This document shows, piece by piece, positions 26,201-37,900 of a DNA stretch of 64,000 bases (its first letter is position 1; each line of letters starts with the position of its first letter). Under the pieces are notes generated by a model. It saw only the letters and a list, made by a program, of their open reading frames with translations. It was not told the origin of the DNA and did not search any database. The stretch is taken from contig NC_081139.1 in the NCBI RefSeq assembly GCF_958295425.1, positions 19,694,388 to 19,758,387 on the forward strand, read 5' to 3'. The position numbers and the translations under genes were made by a program. The stretch comes from Solea solea. Its lineage: Eukaryota > Chordata > Actinopteri > Pleuronectiformes > Soleidae.

Positions 26201-29200
26201 TAATGCTGCTACTGTGTGTGTGTGTGTGGTTTTTAAAGGTGGCACTGATGAAGCAGATGAAGGAGGAGCAGCAGAGGAGGAGGATTGTGGAGGCGAAGAG
26301 GAACCGTGAGATTTCTCAACTCAAGAAGGAGCATCGACGGCAAGAGGTCAGTCTGCATGTGTTGTGAGTGAGGACATTTTGGGAAAGTGAAGACATTTTG
26401 GATGGTCCTCACATCTTTAAAGGGCTTTTTCAGTTAAGACCTGGTTTTAGGGTTAGGTTAGAATGAGTTGTGATGGTGAAAGTAAGGGTAAGGACCTCTG
26501 GAATTCATTATGTCTAAGAGCGTCCTCACTTTGAATGCTGTGCAAACGTGTGTGCGTGTGTTTACTGAGTCAGGATAATTGACTCCTGTTACAAAATAAA
26601 ATTCTGTTTTGGAACTTGGAGATTTGCGATATTACTGGTGCCATGACAGTTTTTGCAGTCGCCTGCCACCAGGACAGTACCAGCTGTCAATAACACTGGT
26701 GTCCATAAGTCATAATAAAAATGATTACTATATGCTGTATATTTACAGTTTACAGTGGGAGATGGACATTATAAATCATATTGTACGTAACGGTTTAATC
26801 TGTGTTCAAACAGCTGTCGTGAAAATCTCGCTGTACTTGAAGAATGATTGATGTAAAATTTACTGGTCAAAATCACTGCATCAGTTATCAGAAAAGGAAA
26901 AATATGATTTTCCCTCGTTTTTTCTTTGTGAAGTCTTTGGCTTCTTGAACTCTCTTGGCAAGATTTAATGTTATTTCCCCCCCACACTTTATTTTATGCT
27001 ATTTGTGTGCAAAAAACCCCAATAAAAAATATAAATGCTTAATTACGCAGACTGCAAATGTAATGAGTCACAATGTGGACCATTTATTTCCTCGTTACAG
27101 GAGCAGAATAGCTGTTCCAATGTCGGAGCTTATATCACACTGTATTTTGTAAAGATCATCATCTTTATTTTGTTTACACTGGAGTGAATGTTTTATTTTT
27201 CATCATGAAAGCATTTAAACTTGCATTTAAATTCGTCATCCTTCCATTTACTCTTTCAGCGAAAGTCTTAACTTAATGATCAGCGCCTGTTGTCCCAAAA
27301 AACTCTCATATCTAATCAATCATGTGATGATATGTAGATGAAGTAGACTCATCAGTGACCCTTTTAAAGAACTGCGTGTGTCTCTCTCTTCCTCTTGTCC
27401 ACCAGTATCAGATTCGAGCGCTGGAGTCTCAGAAGCGGCAGCAGGAGCTGGTGCTGCGCAGGAAAACCCAGGAGGTGACGGCGCTGCGCCGCCTGGCCAA
27501 ACCCATGTCGGACCGCGTGGCTGGACGCGTGGCCCGATGGAACAACTCTCCACCGGTCTCAGATTCCGGAGCCGATTTTTCAGGCAGCACGACGGCGAGC
27601 AGCTCCGAACCGGACTCTGCGAGGACTGTGAGCGGGCTCGTGAGACAGTGGAACAACAAGAATATGTTTGGAAACATGGGAGAGAGTGAGGGAAGTGTGG
27701 AGGGAACCAGAATCATTGGGTGAGAAAATACCGCTTTCAAAATGCACCAATTCTTCTCAGGATACAGCTGATGTCCACAGAACTCTGGCATTTTAGAGCC
27801 CCAACACTGTAGAAGTTCTAAACTTTTCTGGCTCTGTTTTTGTTTTAGGGAGGAAATATAAAAAAAAAAGGGAGACGTTTGAAAACAATTACACATTTAC
27901 TTCAATTCTCTTTCTATGACAAAAAGCTCTGTTAACAAACAATTTCCATTTCAGTTTCACCCCATTGTTGGTCTGTGAAAACAATTCCTTGCTCTGACTT
28001 TTCACATTTGCTGTTTCTCATTAGTGATGCTCCTCAAAGCAACTGCAAAGAGGACAATTAACTTACTGTTCACAAGTGCATGTAACTGAATGGTCAGGCA
28101 TTGTACGATTTTAGGTGTATGACTATTGCACGCAGATACGTTTGTAAACAGAAGTAAAACTGTCGTCTGGAAGAATTGCAAAGGCTCCGTTTCTTTCCCC
28201 CTTCAACACGCATAAAAACACATGAGCCTCTGCCCGAAATCCAGAGACAATCTGATAACGTTTGTTATAATGTTTGTGTTGTTGTCGTAGCCATGGGTGT
28301 ACGACAACAACCCCCCCCCCCCCCTTCCCCCCCCAAAGTCAGCCCCTGGCAATTTGAGTGATTTAGTCATCCTTGTTATATAAAAGCCTAAGATTTATAC
28401 ATGCTTCCATATATATACTGTACATCACACTTTGGTTTAACAGCTCTTTAGCCTTGCTAGTATAATGCTATTTCGTGTTTAAGTAATACACCAAGACATT
28501 TTGCTTTATATTTCCACATCATTTATGCTTCAATGTAATACAATAAAATACTAAAAATGATATATGACATTAATGATACTGCATTGTTCATGTAGTGTGT
28601 ACTTCATTGTACATTGTACCAACGTGCAGCCAACGTGTGTTAACGATCATATTTCTGTGTCTATACAGAACAATCTGATTTAAGTTCATGTTCATGGTAA
28701 ACAGATATGAGTTACTTCAGCCTAAAGGTTGACTATAGCCTTTGTATCGTCGTCTTCTTACAAAAAAAAAAATCCAATCCCTGTCACTGGAGGTAGTGGC
28801 TGGTGATTTCCATCTCTCATCACCTCTCCCGTCTCTTCCCGTCTTCCCAGAAACAGGAAGAAGATACCGAGGAAGCCAGCTGGCCTGGGCGGCATCGGAA
28901 CAGCAGCCAGAACCATTAGCTTCTCCAAGTCGGCCCGACAGAAGTGGCAAACCCTCGAGCGTCGCATTATGGACATAGTCATGCAGAGGATGACCATCTC
29001 CAACGTAGAGTTAGACATGAATCGACTCATCAAGGTAGGAACAACGCTGTGTCTTCTAATTTATTTGAGTTGTTTTAGATATAGGTATCTTATCGCCTTT
29101 TGTGGGCTTCTATTTACTGTGTCTTTTATTTATTATTCTGTACAGCACTTTGGTTCACTGTGGTTGTTTTAAAGTGCTTTACAAATAAAGTTGGATTGGC

Positions 29201-30836
29201 ACTTGTTGCCGGGCGACTCGACATTTAAACGCCACTATTCTGAGAAACACAGAAGAAAATCATGAATCAACACCGTGTGAACTCATTTGACAATTGTTTG
29301 AATTTCCACGACAGTTTTAAATCCGGAAAGTAATACAACGCAGCCAACACGCACACCATGAGGTGGTCGGCAGTAAAATCCTGACTCTGCATGCATTTGT
29401 TTTTTTGTCGAGTCAGAAGCGAGAGGAGCTGACGGGCCAGCAGGAGGCGCTCTCACATAAACGGGAGGTACTTATGGCGGACGGGGAGGGGCCAGAAGCA
29501 GAGGACCGCCTTCTTCAGGAAATTAATGAGGACATTGAGGTGCTGAACGCCAATATAGACTACATCAATGACAGCCTGTCTGACTGCCAGGCCACCATTG
29601 TTCAGATAGAGGAGACCAAGGTATATATATATGTATATATAAATATGTATGTATACATAGACACACACACACATAGTATATGTTGTCACTGTAGTCTGAA
29701 GCCTCACTCGCTGTTGTCTCTATTGTTTCCTGCAGGATGAGCTGGACTCGGTCGACACCTCTGTCGTGATCAGCTCCTGCTCTTTGGCTGAAGCGCGCAG
29801 CCTGCTCGACTATTTCCTGAAGGCGTCGATAGACAAGGTGAGTTTACAGACAAACAACTGACCTACTGTAACCACGGAGAAGTGAAAAGATGACAGCACA
29901 TGACTGTGCAGCAGCTCTTATCTCTTCTCATCATTTATTATTCATTAATCCTGTCTAAATCCACTGCCTTTGAGGAGGACAGGGTTTTGTTGTTCACTGA
30001 CTTTTTAAAAAATCTGACTGTGGCTGTATTTTTTTTTATGCACTCACTAGGTGAAGCACTCCTTAGTTCATTGTTTTTTATACAATAAACTTGTCTATTC
30101 TATTCGGTTCTGTTCTATTCTATTCTATTCTATTCTATTCTCAGTATAGTTCAAATGTCATTATTTTGAGTTTAACTCAGTTTTTCCTTTGTGAAGTGAC
30201 GGTACATTGAGTAGTAATGCAGTGCCATCTAGTGTTGTATCTTCAAATTACAAGGTGTCATGAAAAAGAATGTGATTATTGATGCAAAAGTATTAATTAA
30301 TGGAAATGGAGTAGTTTGGGGGATAGGCAGTAATTAATTAGCTATATTTATTGTAACATTTTGTTTTTAATAAGTGTTTTATATATATATATATATATAC
30401 ATATATACATATGTATATATCGATACAATGTTCAATCTGTGCATTGGGCAAATTCACTTTGAGACTAATTTCTTAATTCTTCTGTTTAGTAGTTTATAAT
30501 TATTACAGTTCAATTCAACTTTAACTATTGAGCAAAAACATTTCTTTTTTAAATTATCTGACATTTTATTGTGATAATTATCAATTTTGCCTGATTGGAA
30601 ACTTTTTCACACAAAATATTTTTGGCCATATCACCCATCTCAAACAAAGAAATCATATTATTTTTTTAGTTTACCAATATTGCAATTACCTAAACTTGGT
30701 GTTAGGGTTATTACTGTCCTGTGCTGGTGCGCAGAATACTGGTGCAGTGCCATCTACTGGTGTCTCAATGTATTGCAAGATGTCGATAGAATGTGTGTTA
30801 ATTGGTTTAAAGATGAAAAAAAACACCTTTGGATTA

Positions 30837-30886
<50 letters not shown>

Positions 30887-33800
30887 GAGTTTACAGGTGG
30901 CGCAGAAAGAGGCTCAGATCCGATTGCTGGAGGGACAGCTGAGGCAGACCGATATGATCGGCTCGTCCCACAATCACATGATCCTCGACGCCCTGCGAGA
31001 AAAAGCAGAGTACATCCCTGAACTCCAGGCTCTCCTTCATAATGTGCAGCAGGGTGAGGAGTTTTAATCGTCACTATATTACACAGCACTTGTTTACAGA
31101 GTCTGGGTCAGGATTTGCACCAAGGATGGGGAGGTTTATTTTGGCTCACTAAATAAATTAGCAGCATTTTTTCCAGCCTTTTAATTAAGAGTTATTAAAA
31201 AACATGCATGAAAGGAGCTGCGGTTCATGTATCAAATGAACCGGTTGGCTTACCTCTTAATAATTGAATTAAAATGATAGCTTTATTATCATGTTATTGA
31301 ATTCAGTGAGATTACAGAGGAAAACTCCTTTGCTGCTTAAAAACAATTAATTCAATTAATAAACAAAACAGTCAAATATAAGGTGTTACAGAAATGTGAC
31401 AGTATGCACACATTTGCTTTTTGTTGGTATTTCAAATTTTCAAAAAGCTTTGTCGTAAATTGCAACTGCAACAAACGATCATTTCTATAAACGATTAATC
31501 TGTGGATTTTTTTCTCAATTAGTCGAGTAATCGTTTGGTCCATAAAATGTCAGACAATGTTGATCAGTGTTTGTCAAACCTGGAAATCATTCAATTTGAA
31601 TTATTTCTTTGTTATATGGAGCAAAGAAACTAGAAAATATTCACATTTATGAAGCTGAAAAATCAAGAACACTCAAAACGATTATTAAAATAGTTGACGA
31701 TTCATTTAGTAAATGATTAATAATCGAGTAATTGTTTCAGCCCTATATGAAATTGTGGTTGTTGTATTGTCTGCTCTGTTGTATTATGGTGTTTAAATGT
31801 TGTGTGTTTTCAGAAAATGGTTACGCCAGCACAGATGAGGAGCCATCTGAGTTCAGTCAAGCCTCTGACACCAGGTGAAACCGATGTCTGCTTGTGCACA
31901 CAACACTATTTTAAATAGTTTTAAACAGTTATTTTGTAGTCACTTTAAATCTCAAAAAGCAATGATCATGGTTTATTCTTAAAAAAACATGAATAGCAAC
32001 CAATTTGATCTTCTTCTTCTCTCTTCTCCTGCAGCGTATCTCAAATGAAAGAATCCAACAGCCAAGATGATTTCAAGATGAAGGTAACGTGAATGAATGG
32101 CATTAAAAGTGCTTAACAGTTACTTTGCTGTGTGGCACAGGCCATATTTTTAAACTGAACTGAGTCTGAGAGAATATGGATTAAATACAACCCGACATGC
32201 ATCCTGTATAATTTAATCCAAGCCTGATAAATATCTGACACAGTTATAGTAATAATTATACTGTCACACAGGTGGTTGTAGCCTTTATTTATGGTTATGG
32301 CAAACAACAAAGTTACTGTTACATCCAAGAAGAAGCATCTACAAACCCCATGAACACACAAACATTATGAGTTATCACCAGCACGTATGAGCATAATAGC
32401 ATTTCAGACTTTAACAAACAGCACTTCTTATTATTTAGCTTTTTTTGAGCTATGACCACTAATTATTTTGAGTTATTGGAGAAAATGGCTTCAGTAGCCT
32501 GTGTGTTGCATTCATGGTCCTGTCATAAATAGTAAACCATGGTTCAGTTCAGTCTTATAACTTTTTTTTTTTACAAATTTTTACACGTTATACTGTCTCT
32601 TTATTACATTTTACATTATATTTTCAATAAAGCCATTTACTTTCACCCTATTTTACTTTATGTTTAACTAAACAAACTTGAAATGATCTGACCATCATTT
32701 CATTTCTGGAGTTGTCAGGTCCTGACGTGCTCAGGTCTGTTGTATATAGTGGTATCTGCCATGTATAGTAGATCACATGCATATACATATATACTGTATA
32801 TATATATATATATGTATATGTATATGTATATATATATACATATATATATATTATTCTACATTTTATTTCTACATTACATTTAAACAATTAAAGTCTGTTA
32901 AGACAGAAAATCACACCTCCTATATTAAAGCAATCATTAAAGCAATCATGTCAACAAGGGGAAATACACAACCAAAAACAAGGAAAACTAAAAATGAAAG
33001 AATATAAAGTAAATGCATATCTTTATTTTCTTTTTCCTGTCAGATGAGTTGCTATTCCTAATAGCAACCATAAGATGGCAGTATAAGCAAAAACTTGAAA
33101 TTGTGGAAGAAGCCTTTATATTATTACAAATCCTTCTATTCCTGTATCTCACAATACCTTATCTACTGTTCATTATACAGTTTTTACCCTTTTTTTCTAT
33201 TATCTGGCCTTTGTTTGACTCCACAATAATAATATTCCTCTTTTTTTGTTCTACTGCTTCCATCTCCGCTTCACCCTTTTCCCGGCGGAACCATGTTTTC
33301 TGGCTGTGTCTTAATTTCCTTTTGCGTCTTAATTAAATTCAATTTAAATGACATTTTTTATTTTCCACTTTCCAAATCCCACTCCTCTCGTCTCTGTCAT
33401 TTCATTTTCTTCGTCTGTGTTGCTCGGTAAAACAACTGATGAACATTTTTCACCCAGATGGAGCCTCGCCTGTCGGCTCAGATGAAGGCTGTGTCTGCAG
33501 AGTATTTGGGTCCCGTCCTGGATCCTTCATCAGGCGGCAAGCAGCAGCACATCACCAAATCTTTGGCCTCGCTGACCGACATCAAGGAGGATGGTCTGAG
33601 TTTACTGACGGGAAATCTGGCGCTCAGTCTGCCCCTGCCCTACCACAGGGACCGGGCGTCCCGCACCATCAGTCTCCCTGTCAGGGGACACACTTTGTGA
33701 GTCATGAACTACATTGGAATTAAAGTGGTGAAAAAATAATGATTTCTGAGAAGAAGCTGGCCAGCCACCCTTAAAGGGGTTATACAGTATGTAAATTTAA

Positions 33801-34947
33801 TTTATACATTCATTTTCCTACTTTTATCTATGCACCCATTACTCTTGGCTGAATTTTACTGTTTTATTCTTTTACTGATGACATTTATTTATGCAACTTT
33901 TACACCATTTTCACCATTGAATCAGTTTAATTGCTGTAAAAATCAGTTAACCACATGTACATTTGATAAGGAGAAAAGGCCATTTATGCTCCATTTTGGT
34001 CTGTTTTACGCTCATACGTCCCAAATGTCCGTCACTACCCTACATACCCCTGTGCGTCTTTTGCACTAGAGTACCAGGTTGCAGGCATCAGCAAACATGT
34101 CGACCATTGAAGCAAGCAAATTCAGTGGCAGTGGAATGAAAGCACTGAATTAAAGTCGTCCCATTAGCATCATATAGCTTGATGTAATTCCCGCAGAGAC
34201 GCTCTTCAAATCTTTCCGCCATTTTTAAAAGTGCGTATAGACTCTTCTTTGTTGTTTTCCTGACTCATCGAACTATTGGCTCTATACTGGCAAGGCACTA
34301 AACAAGGCGTGAACACATCACCCCCATTTTATAGCAACTTCATTGGCTGCGGGTAATTTTAAGAATTGATTTTAAGTTTTTACTCTGCCTTACGGCCTCG
34401 CTCCACCTTATTTAGCTGAGACATTGATTGTTTGATTGATTCATAGATACTCCCCCCACAATTTTCAGTGGTATTGCTCCGTATTTGTCCGTCATCTGTC
34501 ATCTCCTCAGTCACACAACCTTATCCACAGGATGTGTCTCTCGCTCATAAAACGCTAGTATAAAAACATGAGGATAATGTCATTACCATAGACCCTTGGG
34601 ATGTCACAAGAGACACCATAAGGAGTGAGAAACATCCTTTTCTATTGTAACAATGGATGTTTCCTTAATGTTATTGCACATTTTCTTGCCAACAACCACT
34701 GGAGACTGGCAGGAGGCCGGCCATTTTCAGGTTATAAAACTGCTTTAGGGAGAAATCACTGAAATATGCATCAGTCCTCGGATGTTTTGAAGTCTGGTCG
34801 TGTGTGTTTTCATATTTAAAGAGTAAAAGTCTGTCGGTTGCTGTAGTTGCCTAGAAATGCCAAATGTTCACAGTTTGCCAAACTTTGTATGTCTGCTTTC
34901 GGTGTATGTATTGTTGGATACACTCCCTTAAAAATATGCTAAGTTTT

Positions 34948-34987
<40 letters not shown>

Positions 34988-37900
34988 AGTCCCAGACAGT
35001 CTCGAGGTTATGACACTTCCCCAATAACAAGAAGGAAATCTTACGACCGTGCATACAGGTATGTGTCACACTCAAATTCAACCTGGTTTGTAAGCAAAGG
35101 GTTGCAATCCCTCGTCCTTAACCTCCCTCAACCTCTTGTCTCTCGTCAGGCCTACTGATGGCTACACTCCCCCCTCCTCCCCTCCTCTGAGGACAAGGAA
35201 CGACCGCAACGTCTTCTCAAGGCTTACCAGCAACCAAACCCAAGGTTCTGCTCTGGACAAGTGAGTAAACACCTGCACAGACTCATATGTGCACACAACT
35301 TTTTCTTTTTCTTTTTCTTTTTCTCTGTTCCTTATATTTAATGTTCCAGTGCGTAACTTTTTTAGAATCCTCTTCTAAAAAGTTTCATGGGTTCTTCTTT
35401 GAGCCAACCTCAGTAGTTGTGCTTCCTCTGTACCTTTGTCAGTTGTGGCATAAAACAAATCACTTCCTGTGTGCAGGATGTCGCCGTGCGACACAGCTCT
35501 GAATACAGAGAGCGTGCACTGCAGCTTTAAGGTCTATCCTGGCCCTGTAGAGAAGCTGAAGGTCAGGGTTTTTTGTGAGACCACCGTGTGTTTTTTTTTT
35601 TTTTAAGTCTGCCCCACACTAGGAAAGTCATCATCAGATAAAAGCTGATGTGTGTACGTGATGTTTTGTACTGAAAAACACATAAAACTGTGGATGAAGT
35701 TATGGCTGAGAACAGACGGAATGAACTTGGCCTGTACAAGTTACGATTCTAAACAAAAGTACACAACATCCGTTTCCCGGTCAACTCGCCCTCATTGGTT
35801 ATTGCGGGTTTCTGCTCACGCCCCAATCACTGTTCAGTCATAAATATAAAACATCTTCAAAATAATTTGTTCAAATCAGCCTGAAATTTGAAGACAATTG
35901 AGACTTCGATTGTCAGGACCGATATCTGGCCAATTATCCTCTATTGTGGGGCAGGCTTTAGTTAATACTTTTTTAAATGAAGGATACCTTTAAATAAAAT
36001 AGGTTATTTAATCATTTTAAAATAATATTAAGTGCTAAATTTGTTGCTACATCATGCACAAATTTGCTCTTGTCACGATTTATATTGTGATTTGGGTCAC
36101 GATTATTTACCATTTCATTTAATAGACAGTATGGTTAAAAGCACTGGAGAAGATGAGTCAATTAAAAGTACATTACTCCAAATGTTTATCTTCATATGAT
36201 CCATAACCATAAACAAAAAGACTATTTGTGCTGTGGTGCACATCCTGCAGGAACAGATGGTGCAAACATTCACAGAATCCAGGTGTGAAACACCCTCAGG
36301 AGACATAGGAGATGTAATCATCCGAACCGTGACTGCAGGCTACTCAGAGCTACATTTAGCAACACTCTCAACAAGGTGTAATTGCACCTTCTAATCCATA
36401 CATGGGACCTACTAGTAAACAAATACAAATGAGGTGGTAGGCAGCTCAGGTTTACACCAGCCACAACCAAATGCAATCCAATACAAAACAGATGTGCACT
36501 AAATCCCATAGTGTTGATATTGTGTCGTCTCAGTGAAGTCAATAATAACAAGAATTTTATAGTCATTTCTTCTTTGTTTTTCGGGATGTTCCCTTGAATT
36601 TGTATGTTTCAAATGTTTTTTTCATTGTGTTCTAGATATTTAGTCCAACTGCGTCAAACGGAGTCACAACATAGATAAAAGAACTGCCTGGAATAAGTGA
36701 CCAGCCTTTTCCCTTTCTGGTCATAATTAATTCCATCTTTCTTCTCTGATAAATGTCAGCAGTTAATGTCAGTCATTATCTGCTCCACTATTTAGTCGTT
36801 GTCTTTTAAAATATTTATTATTCAGGGATGTTTCTAAGCTTTATTGACCCCTAATTGTTAGTGGGGATGCTGTGTTTGCAAATGTGTGTGTGTGGGTATT
36901 GGTATAGTGTGTGTGTGTGTGTGTGAGGAGCCTGTGGGTCCTCATTATTGGGAACAGTGGTAGTAAATTAGTTGGCTCTTGTCGTCCTCCATGTAGCTGT
37001 TGTCATTGGAAGCCATTTTAAATTGACTCAGAGTGAGAGAGTGGGAGGGAGGATGTTTATGTTGTTGAACGGTGATTTACATTAGAAGTCTTTGCAGAAC
37101 GTAGGAAGATTAAATAGGATTTTTCGCTACACATTTGCATTGTTGCATTCCACGTCAAATGTGCGAGGCATTCATTTGTTTTATTTAAAACCACCATGCT
37201 TTGCAATCTGACCTAACTATACAAATTAATTCATCATGACAAGGAAAACCTCATAGCCCAATGAAGCTGATTTATTAGAGAAAATCACAAAGCCTTTCTG
37301 TATGAATCCCATATAATTGGATGTCAAAAGAGAAGCTTTCTCCTCAGAAATAATGATGTTCTCTGGTACATCTTTGTAAGTTCACAAACCCATTAAACTG
37401 CAGTAATATGATTTTTTATTATTATTCTTATTAATATTATTATTTTCTATTATTATTATGAATATGAGGATGCATTCAATTTTTTTGACAGATTCATACT
37501 TAAGCAGACAGAGTGTCCACTGAGCCAAGCCTTTGACAAGTAAAAGGCAGGTGATAATGAGGAAAGTTAATTTTAAACAGGAGATTTCTTGTCGTCTTTG
37601 AATCCCAGATCTTAGTACATGAATTTTTAAAAGGAGTTTGTCTTGCGAGTCAGATTTATCAGTATGATAATAGATTCCACCATGCATTGCTGGCAGTAAA
37701 TACTGAGAAATAGCAAACCTCTGTCACCCTTTAACACTGCTGCTCCCTCCAGACAGATACTGCACAATTTCTGTGTTATTATTTCATGTTCAGAGTGTAA
37801 AGCGCTGGCTCCCATGGCGACAAACCAGTGGCTATAAAATATTTACAATATAATAACACTTTTATTGCGCCATTACACCCACATATCAGCCTTTACCTCT

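Larger units (their letters stand above)
29838..30887 (+). other. Intron 20, with three simple repeats
   Basis: Holds a (TTCTA)n tract at about 30093-30140, a (TA)n tract near 30380-30400 and a 44-base (TG)n tract ending three bases before exon 21. No exon was seen. Confidence 0.75.

Noticed and set aside
30528..31067. Long + strand frame that includes exon 21
   Set aside because: Only the part from 30888 matches KIF21B; the upstream part is intron plus (TG)n read as Cys-Val.
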